A stretch of 64,000 nucleotides of DNA from Amycolatopsis iheyensis (lineage in GTDB: Bacteria > Actinomycetota > Actinomycetes > Mycobacteriales > Pseudonocardiaceae): contig NZ_JAMXQV010000028.1 of the NCBI RefSeq assembly GCF_024703995.1, forward strand, positions 90,691-154,690, read 5' to 3'. The notes beneath the pieces were generated by a model that worked only from the letters and a program-made list of their open reading frames with translations, had not been told where the DNA came from and did no database searches. The position numbers and the translations under genes were made by a program. Below are positions 1-8,527 of the stretch, piece by piece. The stretch's first letter is position 1, and each line of letters begins with the position of its first letter.

Positions 1-1046
1 GTCAACGCGAAGCCGAACGCCTGCGCGCGCTGGGTTTCCGGCGTCAGCTGCACGAAAGTCGTGTTGGCGATGAGGTTGTACGAACTGGCCACCCCGGACA
101 GCGTCAGCAAGGCCAGCGTCGCTTCGAGGTCCGGCCGCAGCGCGCACCCCAGCAGCGCCGCGCACGCCAGCACGGCCAGCGGCCCGAGCAGGCGGGCCCG
201 CCGGGGAGGCGGGATCCGGGACAGTGCCGCCATCCCGAGCACGTTCCCCAGCGCGTACGCCCCGAGCAGCAGCCCGACCACCACCGCGCCGCCGCCCAGC
301 TCCGCCGCGTACGGCGCGGCGATCGCCTCACCCGCGATGTAGGTCCCCGACACGCACCCGAGCGCGACCAGCGCGAGCCGGCGCCGGTCGCCGACGACCA
401 CCGTCCAGCCCGCGCGCACGTGCCGCCACCACCGCACTCCCGAAGACTCCCGTGGCGGCCGGGACCGCACGCCGGTGACCAGGAACAGTGCCGACACCGC
501 GAAACTCACCGCGTCCGCGAGCAACGCGCCGCCGGCGCCGACGGCCGCCACCAGCAGCCCGCCGAGCGCGAACCCGGCGACCTGGCCCGCCTGCACGAGC
601 ATCATCAGCAGGCCCATCCCGGGCACGAACGTCTCCCCGGGCAACACTTGCGGCAGCAGCGCGGCCCGCGCGGAGTTCCACACCGGGTTGAACAGCTGGA
701 CGCCGACCAGCAGCGCCGCCACCGCCGGCAACGGCAAGCCGGGCACGGCCATCACGGCGACCGCCACCGCACGCACGACGTCGCACACGACCATCACCGC
801 GCGCGGTGGGTGCCGGTCGGCCAGCCCGGACAGCAGCGGGCCGCCGAAGAGGTCCGGCAGGAACGTCAGCGCGTACGTCAGCGCGGCCCAGCCCGGCGAG
901 TTCGTGCGGTCGTAGACCAGGATCGACAACGCGACCCGCGCCAGCTGGTCACCGGTGACCGAGACGAGCTGCGCCGAGAACAGCGCTCGGAACTCGGTCA
1001 CCGCGAGGACCGCTCGGAAGCCTGCGGCACGCACCGTCATGAACAC
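1..1046 (-). CDS. MFS transporter, C-terminus beyond window edge
   Basis: Major facilitator superfamily protein, read on the minus strand from 1046 and cut off by the left edge. The visible part has about eight hydrophobic segments with the family's loop (PDLFGGPLLSGLADRHPPR, then V), the conserved region between helices 2 and 3. It most resembles the enterobactin-exporter/macrolide-efflux type common in actinomycetes; the substrate cannot be read from sequence. A GTG at 1046 sits 7 nt after GGAGGT (1054-1059), whereas the ATG at 1040 is 13 nt away, so the GTG is preferred. It shares its upstream side with the end of the VanW gene, which is transcribed the same way, so the two may be co-transcribed. 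Confidence 0.8.
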   Translation of the reverse strand, partial: MFMTVRAAGFRAVLAVTEFRALFSAQLVSVTGDQLARVALSILVYDRTNSPGWAALTYALTFLPDLFGGPLLSGLADRHPPRAVMVVCDVVRAVAVAVMAVPGLPLPAVAALLVGVQLFNPVWNSARAALLPQVLPGETFVPGMGLLMMLVQAGQVAGFALGGLLVAAVGAGGALLADAVSFAVSALFLVTGVRSRPPRESSGVRWWRHVRAGWTVVVGDRRRLALVALGCVSGTYIAGEAIAAPYAAELGGGAVVVGLLLGAYALGNVLGMAALSRIPPPRRARLLGPLAVLACAALLGCALRPDLEATLALLTLSGVASSYNLIANTTFVQLTPETQRAQAFGFAL

Positions 1047-1083
1047 CCACGGTACCTCCGTGGCTGCTCAGCGTGAACAGCCG

Positions 1084-2862
1084 TTAGGAGGGGTCGCAGG
1101 TGATTTTCGGTTGCGGGTTGTAACGGACGTTGCGGGTCGAGCGGCTGACCTCGCGGCCGGACGCGACGTCCTTGAGCACCCGGGTGTCGCTCGTGGTGAA
1201 GCCCGGCGCGCCGTTGGAGGCGTGGCAGTTCTCCGCCGGCCCCGGCTTGGTCGGCGGGTCGGTCGGGTTCGAGCGCCCGCCCTGGATCGACTCGACGGTG
1301 TAGCGCTTGGTGCCCCATAGCTTCACGGTGATCGACGACGGCGACCAGATCGTCTGGATCGCGATGCCGGTCGTCGAGTCGTTCGTGAACTTGATGTCGA
1401 TGACGCTGGCGCCGTTGGGGTTCTGGAACACTGTCGCCTCGCGCGCGGCGGGGTAGCGGCTGATGTAGTAGCTGTGCTCCTTGTGCCCCGCGTCCTTCAT
1501 GCCCCCGAAGTACGCCGCGTTGTACAGCGTGGTCGCGAACTGCGAGATGCCACCGCCGACTTCGCGCGCCGGGGCGCCGTTCTCGATGACGCCGGCCTCG
1601 ACGTACCCCTGCGGCTTGCCGCGCGGGCCGGTGAACCCGTTGAGGCTGAAGGTTTCCCCCGGCTTGACGATGGCGCCGTTGACCTTCTGCGCGACGACGC
1701 GGATGTTCGTGCCCGAGTCGGCCGCGAAACCGCCGGTGGTGAACTCGCCGACGACCTCCTTGACGCCCAGCTGGTTCGCCTGCTCGGTCGTCACCTTCGC
1801 GGGCGCGTCCTTGTAGATCGCCGGCACCTCGCGGCCGTCGGTCTTCTTGAGCACCTCGGGCAGCGGCTTGAGGCTCGGGTCCCAGTCGATCGTCCGGCCG
1901 TCGGTGGACGGGTCGACCGTCGGCTTGCCGCCCTCGAAGACGATGGTCGCCTCCTTGCCCTCCTTCTCGGTGGACTTCAGCTGCGGCCCGGCGGCTTCGG
2001 CGATCTTGGCGTTGTCGATCTTCGGCGTCAGGCCGCCGCCCTCGGCGGGCTCGAAGCTCAGCGCCGCGGCGATCGCCTCCGGCTTGACGGTGGCGTTCTT
2101 GCCCTCGCCCTTGACCACCAGCGGGCCGGAGACAGCGGGACGCGCGAACTGCTCCAGCGCGGCCTGGACGCCTTCGGCGGTGGTGCGGACCGGCGTGCCG
2201 GCCACCGGCAGCGCCAGGGTCTCGCCGCTCGCCCACTTCTCGACGACGGCGGTCTTCGCGGCCGCGACGTCGAGCTTCTGCCCGGGCTTCGGCGGCACGG
2301 CGACCGGGTTCGCGCCCTCGAACTTCACGGTGCCCTCGGCCGGGTCGCGGTCGACCTGGCCGCGCAGCCCCTCGAGCGCGGCGGCGAGCTTGGCGTCGTC
2401 GGCGTGGCTGACGACGCCGACCTCGCGGCTGGAGAACAGCGACGCCAGGCGCGTGAACGGGTTCAGCGGCTGCTCGCCAGCCTGGTCGAGGGTCTGCGCC
2501 CAGTCGAGCTTCAGCCCGGCGAGCGTCGGCGACAGGGTGCCCTGGACGTCGCCGGCGGTGACGGCCATCGGGCGCGTGAGCCGCGGCTCGATCTTGCCGC
2601 GCAGCTCCTGCTCGGCGGCGTCGCGGCCCATCCCGCCGACGTCGACGCCCGCGACGGTCACCCCGCGCGGCACGCTGCCCTGGCTGACGAGCAGGTCGAC
2701 GCCGTAGATCACGACGAGCAGGCCCAGCACCCCGCCCGCGATCCAGCCGGCCTTGCGCAGGTCGCGCTTCTTCGGGGGGTCCGGGTCCGGCTCGGGCCGG
2801 ACGACCGGCAGGACGTCCGTCTGCTCACCGTGTGACTCGGGCCAGCGCGGTTCGTACGGCAA
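1084..2862 (-). CDS. VanW family membrane-anchored protein
   Basis: 592 aa. A charged N-terminus (KKRDLRKAG) precedes one membrane helix (about residues 39-60). A long extracytoplasmic region follows with repeats of the peptidoglycan-binding/YoaR type, each containing GxxPxLxxLKLDW-like or TPKIDNAKI-like segments. The C-terminal VanW domain (about 380-510) carries GGGISQFATTLYNAAYFGG. The VanW family is named from vancomycin-resistance clusters but its activity is unknown; the domain order suggests a role at the cell wall. No van genes are nearby, so resistance should not be assumed. Start is TTG 2862, with a purine-rich GGGTGGAG just upstream; no better in-frame start is visible. The 100 bp upstream (2863-2965) is the only room for a promoter. 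Confidence 0.85.
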   Translation of the reverse strand: MPYEPRWPESHGEQTDVLPVVRPEPDPDPPKKRDLRKAGWIAGGVLGLLVVIYGVDLLVSQGSVPRGVTVAGVDVGGMGRDAAEQELRGKIEPRLTRPMAVTAGDVQGTLSPTLAGLKLDWAQTLDQAGEQPLNPFTRLASLFSSREVGVVSHADDAKLAAALEGLRGQVDRDPAEGTVKFEGANPVAVPPKPGQKLDVAAAKTAVVEKWASGETLALPVAGTPVRTTAEGVQAALEQFARPAVSGPLVVKGEGKNATVKPEAIAAALSFEPAEGGGLTPKIDNAKIAEAAGPQLKSTEKEGKEATIVFEGGKPTVDPSTDGRTIDWDPSLKPLPEVLKKTDGREVPAIYKDAPAKVTTEQANQLGVKEVVGEFTTGGFAADSGTNIRVVAQKVNGAIVKPGETFSLNGFTGPRGKPQGYVEAGVIENGAPAREVGGGISQFATTLYNAAYFGGMKDAGHKEHSYYISRYPAAREATVFQNPNGASVIDIKFTNDSTTGIAIQTIWSPSSITVKLWGTKRYTVESIQGGRSNPTDPPTKPGPAENCHASNGAPGFTTSDTRVLKDVASGREVSRSTRNVRYNPQPKITCDPS

Positions 2863-2965
2863 CTCTCCACCCCTTCAACGCGGCGCAGGGTCGCGCCGGT
2901 GACGGGATCAGCGTACGTGGCACCCGGACAAGCCGTACGACTCGCCCTAACGGGGGATGAACCGG

Positions 2966-4678
2966 TCACCGCGCGTCGGGCTCCGGATTGTGCCCAGCCC
3001 GCGCCAGGAAGTCGAAGTCGCAGCCTTCGTCCGCCTGCGTGATGTGGTCGCTGTAGAGCGCACCGTAACCCCGTTCGAAGCGGGGCGCCGGTTCGGTCCA
3101 CTCCGCACGCCGCCGCGCCAGCTCCGCATCGGACACCTCCAGCCGCAGGACCCGCGAAGGAACGTCCAGGGTGATCAGGTCGCCGTCGCGGACCAAGGCC
3201 AGCGGCCCGCCGACGTGCGACTCCGGCGCGACGTGCAGCACGCACGCGCCGTAGCTCGTGCCGCTCATCCGCGCGTCGGAGATCCGGACCATGTCCCGCA
3301 CGCCCTGTTCGAGCAGGTGGGCCGGGATCGGCAGCATCCCGTACTCCGGCATGCCGGGACCGCCGAGCGGGCCCGAACCACGCAGCACCAGCACGGAATC
3401 GGCCGTGATGGCCGGGTTTTCGACGCGCTTCTTGAGGTCGGCGTAGTTCTCGAACACGACGGCCGGCCCGGTGTGGGTCAGCAGGTGCGGCTCGGCGGCG
3501 ATGTGCTTGACCACCGCGCCCGACGGGGCCAGGTTGCCGTGCAGCACGGCGACCCCGCCCTCGGCGGCCACCGGGTTGTCGCGGGTGCGGATGACGTCGT
3601 CGTCGTGCACCCGCGCGGCCGCGAGGTCCTCGCCGAGCGTGCGGCCGGTGACCGTGACGCGCTCGGGGTGCAGCAGGTCGGTCAGCCGCGACAACAGCCC
3701 GGGCAGCCCGCCCGCGTAGTAGAAGTCCTCCATCAGCCAGGCGCCGCCCGGCCGGATGTTCGCCAGCACCGGCACCCGCCGCGCGATCGCGTCGAAGTCG
3801 GCCAGCGACACGTCGATTCCGCTGCGCCCGGCCATCGCGATCAGGTGGATCACCGCGTTGGTCGACCCGCCCAGCGCGAGCACGGTGGTGATCGCGTCGG
3901 AATAGGCCCGTTCGTCCAGGATCTGCGTGATGGTCAGGTCTTCCCAGACCATGTCGACGATCCGCGCGCCGCTGGCCGCGGCCATCCGGTGGTGCGCCGA
4001 ATCGACGGCCGGGATCGACGCCGCGCCCGGCAGCGTCACGCCGAGCACCTCGGCGGCCGACGTCATCGTGGACGCCGTCCCCATCGTCATGCAGTGCCCC
4101 GGCGACCGCGCGAGCCCGCGCTCCAGTTCGGACAGTTCGGCGTCGCCGATCAGCCCGGCACGCTTGTCGTCCCAGTACTTCCACATGTCGGTGCCGCTGC
4201 CCAGGACCTCGTCGCGCCAGTGCCCGCGCAGCATCGGCCCGGCCGGGACGAAGATGGCGGGCAGTCCCGCGCTCGCCGCGCCCATCAGCAGCGCCGGGGT
4301 GGTCTTGTCGCAGCCGCCCATCAGCACGGCGCCGTCGATCGGGTAGGACCGCAGGATCTCCTCGGTCTCCATCGCGAGCAGGTTGCGGTAGAGCATGGGC
4401 GTGGGTTTCTGGTAGGTCTCCGACAGCGTCGCGACGGGGAACTCCAGCGGGAAGCCGCCGGCCTGCCAGACACCGCGCTTGACCTGCTCCGCGCGTTCGC
4501 GCAGGTGCATGTGGCACGGGTTGATGTCCGACCAGGTGTTGAGGATGCCGATGACCGGTTTGCCGAGGTGCTCCTCCGGGTTGTAGCCCAGTTGCCGGCT
4601 GCGGGCGCGGTGGCTGAAGTCGCGTAGTTCGCCGCCGCCGAACCACCGGTGGCTGCGGAGCTCCTCGGGTGCTTTCAT
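2966..4678 (-). CDS. IlvD/Edd family dehydratase, probably sugar-acid (aldonate) dehydratase
   Basis: 570 aa, full family length. Fe-S/Mg-dependent dehydratase converting a 2,3-dihydroxy acid to a 2-keto acid. GGCDKTTPALLMG carries a cluster cysteine; the CDKTTPA form is typical of pentonate/aldonate dehydratases rather than the CDKITPG of branched-chain IlvD. Other family blocks are present (NTWSDINPCH, GGSTNAVIHL, DARMSGTSYG). The open frame runs 48 codons further upstream into the divergent gntR gene, but M at 4678 (MKAPEELRS) begins the conserved sequence. No ribosome site precedes it; CATACT (minus strand, 4686-4691) lies 7 nt before the ATG, as in leaderless transcripts. The divergent FCD-type GntR regulator supports a sugar-acid catabolic role. 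Exact substrate unknown. Confidence 0.85.
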   Translation of the reverse strand: MKAPEELRSHRWFGGGELRDFSHRARSRQLGYNPEEHLGKPVIGILNTWSDINPCHMHLRERAEQVKRGVWQAGGFPLEFPVATLSETYQKPTPMLYRNLLAMETEEILRSYPIDGAVLMGGCDKTTPALLMGAASAGLPAIFVPAGPMLRGHWRDEVLGSGTDMWKYWDDKRAGLIGDAELSELERGLARSPGHCMTMGTASTMTSAAEVLGVTLPGAASIPAVDSAHHRMAAASGARIVDMVWEDLTITQILDERAYSDAITTVLALGGSTNAVIHLIAMAGRSGIDVSLADFDAIARRVPVLANIRPGGAWLMEDFYYAGGLPGLLSRLTDLLHPERVTVTGRTLGEDLAAARVHDDDVIRTRDNPVAAEGGVAVLHGNLAPSGAVVKHIAAEPHLLTHTGPAVVFENYADLKKRVENPAITADSVLVLRGSGPLGGPGMPEYGMLPIPAHLLEQGVRDMVRISDARMSGTSYGACVLHVAPESHVGGPLALVRDGDLITLDVPSRVLRLEVSDAELARRRAEWTEPAPRFERGYGALYSDHITQADEGCDFDFLARAGHNPEPDAR

Positions 4679-4685
4679 GCGATCC

Positions 4686-4707
4686 AGTATGGCATCTGAT
4701 ATATGAT
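4686..4707. promoter_or_regulatory. Candidate GntR operator and divergent promoters
   Basis: The 76-bp gap between the dehydratase and gntR holds a 14-bp imperfect palindrome, ATCTGATATATGAT (4694-4707), conspicuous in this GC-rich DNA. TATGAT (4702-4707) is a good -10 for gntR (start 4755), so a bound regulator would cover it. CATACT on the other strand is a possible -10 for the dehydratase. FCD-family GntR regulators commonly repress themselves and a divergent catabolic gene; that this protein binds here is inferred. Confidence 0.45.
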
Positions 4708-4754
4708 CTCGGGGGCCTGGTTGAATGGGCTTCGACACGAGCGAGGAGCACAGC

Positions 4755-5408
4755 ATGACCGGGACGTTCAGCCTGCCCGCCTCCCGGACCGAAGTGGTCC
4801 TGGAGGAGATCCGCCGCGGCATCCTGACCCGCGAGCTGGTGCCCGGTCAGCCCCTCGTCGAAGCGGAGCTCGCCGCGCGGCTCGGCGTGTCCAAGACGCC
4901 GGTGCGCGAGGCGCTCAAGGTGCTGTCCAACTCGGGCCTGGTGACGTTCAGCCCGTACAAGGGCGCCTCGGTGGTCACGGTCGACGCCGAGCTCGCGAAG
5001 TCCGTTTACGACGTGCGGACGGTGCTGGAGCCCGAAGCCGTCCGGCGCACCGTCGAGCGGCGCGACCCCGAGCTGCTGGAAGACGCGGCCGAGGCGCTGA
5101 AGGAGGCGTCGGCGGCCATCGCCGACAAGGACCAGGCCGCGCTGAGCCTGCTCAACCGCCGGTTCCACCGCGCCCTCTACTCGGGCTGCGGCAACCCGCT
5201 GCTGGTGAGCATCCTCGACGACCTCAAGGACCGCGCCGCGCTGATCAGCGTCGTCGGCTGGGAAGCCAACCCCAGCTGGAAGAAGGAGTGGACCGAGCAC
5301 AAGGCGGTGCTCGCGGCGGCCAAGAAGGGCGACGCCGAAGGGGCCGCGGCCCTGCTGAAGGACCACATCGGCGGCTTCCTCGAGCGGGTCCTCAAGGCCA
5401 TCGGATGA
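4755..5408 (+). CDS. GntR family regulator, FCD subfamily
   Basis: 217 aa. N-terminal winged helix (about 10-75) with the GntR signature EAELAARLGVSKTPVREALK. The C-terminal all-helical FCD ligand-binding domain (about 90-210) has metal-ligand-like positions (DVRTVLEPEA, FHRALYSGCGN, EHKAVLAAAKKGD). FCD domains bind small organic acids, fitting control of the divergent sugar-acid dehydratase. ATG 4755 follows GAGGAG (4743-4748) with a 6-nt spacer, so it is chosen over an in-frame ATG at 4725. Its stop overlaps the next gene's ATG (ATGA). Confidence 0.9.
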   Translation: MTGTFSLPASRTEVVLEEIRRGILTRELVPGQPLVEAELAARLGVSKTPVREALKVLSNSGLVTFSPYKGASVVTVDAELAKSVYDVRTVLEPEAVRRTVERRDPELLEDAAEALKEASAAIADKDQAALSLLNRRFHRALYSGCGNPLLVSILDDLKDRAALISVVGWEANPSWKKEWTEHKAVLAAAKKGDAEGAAALLKDHIGGFLERVLKAIG

Positions 5409-5896
5409 GGCTGCTGCTCATCTCGGACACCCACGCCCGCCCGCTGCCGGAGCAGGTGTGGGCCGAGGTGGCCGCGGCCGACGTCGTCGTGCACGCCGGT
5501 GACTGGGTCAAGCTCGGCCTGCTCGACGAGCTGACGGCCCGCAGCAAGCGGCTGATCGGCGTGTACGGCAACAACGACGGCGCCGACCTGCGGGCGCGGC
5601 TCCCGGAGATCGCGCGGGCCGACCTCGACGGCGTCCGGCTGGCCGTGATCCACGAAACGGGCTCGAAGCAGGGTCGCGAGCAGCGCTGCGACGCGCAGTT
5701 CCCGGACACCGACGTGCTGGTCTTCGGGCACAGCCACATCCCGTGGGACACGACGACGCCGAACGGGTTGCGGCTGCTCAACCCGGGTTCGCCGACCGAT
5801 CGCCGCCGTCAGCCGCACTGCACGTACCAGACGGCCCGCGTCGAGAACGGCGCGCTGACCGACGTCGAGCTGCATCAACTGCCCCCGAGGGGGTAG
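5405..5896 (+). CDS. YfcE/MJ0936-type metallophosphoesterase
   Basis: 163 aa calcineurin-like phosphoesterase with all metal motifs in order: DTH (residues 8-10), GDW (D-W in place of the usual GD-H/x), GNND (GVYGNNDGAD), and the C-terminal GHSH (FGHSHIPW). NPGS follows as in the YfcE family, which hydrolyses phosphodiesters; physiological substrates are generally unknown. ATG 5405 overlaps the gntR stop by 4 nt, so translation is probably coupled, although a functional link to sugar-acid catabolism is not evident. Confidence 0.9.
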   Translation: MRLLLISDTHARPLPEQVWAEVAAADVVVHAGDWVKLGLLDELTARSKRLIGVYGNNDGADLRARLPEIARADLDGVRLAVIHETGSKQGREQRCDAQFPDTDVLVFGHSHIPWDTTTPNGLRLLNPGSPTDRRRQPHCTYQTARVENGALTDVELHQLPPRG

Positions 5897-5905
5897 ACAG
5901 GTCCC

Positions 5906-6892
5906 ATGGATCCGGCATGGGCCTTGCGGGAGATCGCGTTCCAGCTCGAACGCGCGGGGGAGCCGACCTATCGCGTGCGCGCGTTCCGGAACGCGGCCGC
6001 GACCGTCGACAAGACCGCCCCCGAGCAGCTGGCGCAGCTGGCCGAGAGCGGCACGCTGACGTCGCTGCCCGGCATCGGGAAGGCCACCGCCGGCGTCATC
6101 GAGGATGCGCTGGCCGGCCGGGACCCGGCGTACCGCTCGAAGATCGTCGAGAAGAAGCTGCCGGACGGCGAGCCGCTGCGCTCGGCTTTGAAGGGCGACT
6201 GCCACACCCATTCGGACTGGTCGGACGGCGGCAGTTCGATCGGCGAGATGGCCGTCGCGGGCCGGGACATCGGCCACGAGTGGATGGTGCTGACCGACCA
6301 CTCGCCGCGGCTGACCGTCGCGAACGGGCTTTCCCCGGACCGGCTGCGCACGCAGATGCAGATCGTCGCCAAGGCCAACGAGCTGATGGCCCCCTTCCGG
6401 CTGCTGCACGGCATCGAGGTCGACATCCTCGACGACGGTTCGCTCGACCAGGAAGAGGAGCTGCTGGGGCAGCTGGACTTCGTCGTCGCGAGCGTGCATT
6501 CGAAGCTGCGGATGCCGGCTCGCGACATGACGCGGCGGATGCTGGCGGCGGTGCGGAACCCGCACACGCGGGTGCTGGGGCACTGCACCGGGCGGCTGGT
6601 CGTCGGGCGTGGGCGGCCCCAGTCGGAGTTCGACGCCGAGGCCGTGTTCACCGCGTGCCGCGAGAACGGCGTCGCGGTGGAGATCAACTCGCGCCCGGAG
6701 CGGCTCGACCCGCCGATGAAGCTGCTGCGGCTGGCCGCGGAGCTCGGCTGCGAGTTCGCCATCGACAGCGACGCGCACGCGCCCGGCCAGCTCGACTGGC
6801 AGCCCTACGGCTGCGAGCGCGCGATCGAGGCGGGGATCGGGCCGGAGCGGATCATCAACACCCGCACGGCCGACGAGCTGCTCAGCCGCTGA
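5906..6892 (+). CDS. PHP domain protein with helix-hairpin-helix N-terminus
   Basis: 328 aa. The N-terminal 90 residues resemble the DNA-binding helix-hairpin-helix part of family X polymerases (LPGIGKATAGVIEDAL). From residue about 98 there is a PHP metallo-hydrolase domain: DCHTHSDWSDG, LTDHSPR, GIEVDIL, ASVHS, LGHCTGR and IDSDAHAP supply the metal ligands. It is thus the two ends of a bacterial PolX without the polymerase palm. This short form is common in actinomycetes. Substrate not established; a phosphoesterase acting on DNA ends is plausible. It starts 9 nt after the phosphoesterase gene, so it is likely in the same transcript. Its 3' end overlaps the convergent transpeptidase gene by 11 nt. 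Confidence 0.85.
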   Translation: MDPAWALREIAFQLERAGEPTYRVRAFRNAAATVDKTAPEQLAQLAESGTLTSLPGIGKATAGVIEDALAGRDPAYRSKIVEKKLPDGEPLRSALKGDCHTHSDWSDGGSSIGEMAVAGRDIGHEWMVLTDHSPRLTVANGLSPDRLRTQMQIVAKANELMAPFRLLHGIEVDILDDGSLDQEEELLGQLDFVVASVHSKLRMPARDMTRRMLAAVRNPHTRVLGHCTGRLVVGRGRPQSEFDAEAVFTACRENGVAVEINSRPERLDPPMKLLRLAAELGCEFAIDSDAHAPGQLDWQPYGCERAIEAGIGPERIINTRTADELLSR

Positions 6893-7439
6893 TCTCGATG
6901 ACCGGGTGCTGCGCCGGGTCGAGCCAGCGCAGGACGGCGTCGAGGTCGGGCGCGGGGATCGCGACGCAGCCCGCGGTCGGTTTCCCATTGGTGACGTGCA
7001 GGAAGAACGCCGACCCGGCGCCCGGCACCACCGGTGTGCGGTTGTAGTCGATGACCACGGCCTGGTCGTAGACACCGCCCGCCTGCCCGAGGTTCTCCCC
7101 GGCGGCCTCGTCGAACGGGTACGTGCCGGGAGCGCACGAGAAGTGCGTGTTGTAGTACGGGGATTTCACGTCCGAAACCCACCAGTCCGCGGTGGTGACC
7201 CGCCGGTACGGCAGTTTCGTGGTGGCCGGCCGGTGGCCGAAGCCCTCGGTCAGCGGCCAGGTCCCGGCCGGGGTGCGGGAAACGGTTTCCCCCGCCTCGC
7301 CGACGCCGTCCCGCCCGAGCCACGCGGCGATCGGGCCGTGGACGCGAAACCGGCCGGTCCGGGTGTGTTCCCAGGTCGTGAGGACGGCTGTGGCCGCCGT
7401 CGCGGCGTTCGCGACGACGGCCACCACCTGACGGGTCAT
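6882..7439 (-). CDS. L,D-transpeptidase (YkuD-like) family protein
   Basis: 185 aa. The N-terminus has one hydrophobic stretch (VVAVVANAATAATAVLTTW) that could be a signal or anchor. The C-terminal catalytic region has FFLHVTNGKPTAGCVAIP: His, then T-A-G-C with the nucleophile Cys, matching the HxnS/T-x-G-C pattern of L,D-transpeptidase folds. These enzymes act on peptidoglycan peptides; this short actinobacterial subgroup has unproven activity. The ATG at 7439 overlaps the chitosanase stop (ATGA), so both are made from one transcript. That pairing suggests extracellular glycan or wall remodelling. Confidence 0.8.
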   Translation of the reverse strand: MTRQVVAVVANAATAATAVLTTWEHTRTGRFRVHGPIAAWLGRDGVGEAGETVSRTPAGTWPLTEGFGHRPATTKLPYRRVTTADWWVSDVKSPYYNTHFSCAPGTYPFDEAAGENLGQAGGVYDQAVVIDYNRTPVVPGAGSAFFLHVTNGKPTAGCVAIPAPDLDAVLRWLDPAQHPVIEISG

Positions 7440-8293
7440 CAGTTGATGGTGTAGGAGTCCCCGTACACCTTCCACTTCAGCGGGGTGTGCAGGTCGTAGT
7501 TGCCCTCGCTGAGGAACTTCGCCTGCTCGGTGTCGACGCGCGAGGTGTCGGCGTGCGCCTCTTCCTGCTTCATGATCACCTTGCGGGCGGCGAAGAACGC
7601 CTTGAGGTACGTCGCCTCGTCGCCGCCCTGGGCCGGGGTCTTCGCCTTCTTCATCGCGGCCTTGCGGATGCCGCCGAAGCTGTCGGAGCTGTCGCCGGGG
7701 CCGTGCATCACGATGGCGTCGTAGTAGGCGAACTGGCCGAGGTTGCTGAGGCCGTCCGACTTGCCCTGGCTCACCGCGGGGTTGAAGTAGACGCGGTCGC
7801 GCTCGCTGTTCTGCGCGTTCTGGAACGCGGTGGTGGCCGCGGCCTGCTTCCACGCGCTCTCGAACGCCGAGCCGAGGCCGGAGTGCGAGTCGGTGCCGTT
7901 CACCTTGCGCAGCGCGGGAAGGTACTTGGCCAGGGGGTTGTTCGGGACGGAGTTCGTGTACGCCTCGACGAGCTCGAGCATGTCGCCGGTGCCGGAGCAG
8001 AACCCGATGATGCCGGCGGTGTAGCCGCGGCCGTCGCCGATGTCTTCGATGTACTTGTACTGCGCTTTCCAGTCCAGCGACGAGTTTTCCGCGCTGGAGA
8101 CCAGCTTCATCGCGATCTCCTTCTTCGCCGGGGCCGACAGGTCGCCGACGGCGAGGGCGGTCGCGCTGTGCGCGGTGTTCGCGGCCAGCGGCGCGGGTGC
8201 CGCCGAGGAGAGCGCGGGGGTGGTGATCACGAGGGCGGCGGCGGAGGCCGCGCCGAGCGCGCCGATGAAGACCGGCCGCAACTTCTTGCTCAT
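7439..8293 (-). CDS. csn: Secreted chitosanase, GH46 family
   Basis: 284 aa, the usual length. Endo-hydrolase of chitosan, exported. The Sec-type signal peptide (basic MSKKLRP, hydrophobic core, cleavage near ALSSAAPA, about residue 32) precedes the GH46 domain. The catalytic Glu is E69 (KLVSSAENS) and the general-base Asp D87 (YIEDIGDGRGYTAG), at GH46 spacing. The longer reading frame to 8377 is rejected because signal-peptide structure begins at M 8293. It is the first gene of a pair with the downstream transpeptidase (4-nt overlap). A promoter and a perfect-arm palindrome upstream are listed separately. Confidence 0.92.
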   Translation of the reverse strand: MSKKLRPVFIGALGAASAAALVITTPALSSAAPAPLAANTAHSATALAVGDLSAPAKKEIAMKLVSSAENSSLDWKAQYKYIEDIGDGRGYTAGIIGFCSGTGDMLELVEAYTNSVPNNPLAKYLPALRKVNGTDSHSGLGSAFESAWKQAAATTAFQNAQNSERDRVYFNPAVSQGKSDGLSNLGQFAYYDAIVMHGPGDSSDSFGGIRKAAMKKAKTPAQGGDEATYLKAFFAARKVIMKQEEAHADTSRVDTEQAKFLSEGNYDLHTPLKWKVYGDSYTIN

Positions 8294-8375
8294 GGGTGGA
8301 GACCCTTTCCGCGGGGTGCGCCGTGGGGGATCACGGCGGGTACGGGTGATGCGGGTGGAGCTGCGGCGTAGCGAC

Positions 8376-8433
8376 ACGGTAGCGAAGAGTCAGCGCGCTC
8401 CACAAGAGGCGGAACTCGTTCATGTTCGTGAAC
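8376..8433 (-). promoter_or_regulatory. Chitosanase promoter and palindromic operator candidate
   Basis: Read on the minus strand: TTGTGG (8400-8405), an 18-nt spacer, and TACCGT (8376-8381) make a plausible -35/-10 with a start near 8369 and a leader of about 75 nt. Immediately upstream, 8418-8433 is GTTCATGTTCGTGAAC, with 5-bp perfect arms GTTCA/TGAAC around 6 nt. Chitosanase genes in actinomycetes are known to be substrate-induced through a repressor; whether this is the site here is an inference. Confidence 0.4.
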
Positions 8434-8527
8434 GGTCCGGACCACCCCCGGCGAGGTCCTCAAAGGACCCGGGCGCGGCAAATAGGTAACCCCGGCAAGG
8501 GAAAGAAGACTATTTCGGGTGCGCGGG

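Noticed and set aside
1084..2862. Vancomycin resistance determinant
   Set aside because: VanW is present in many non-resistant actinomycetes and no vanHAX or vanRS genes are nearby.
2709..5366. 885-aa minus-strand frame covering the dehydratase and gntR region
   Set aside because: Overlaps two verified genes out of frame; no recognisable motif.
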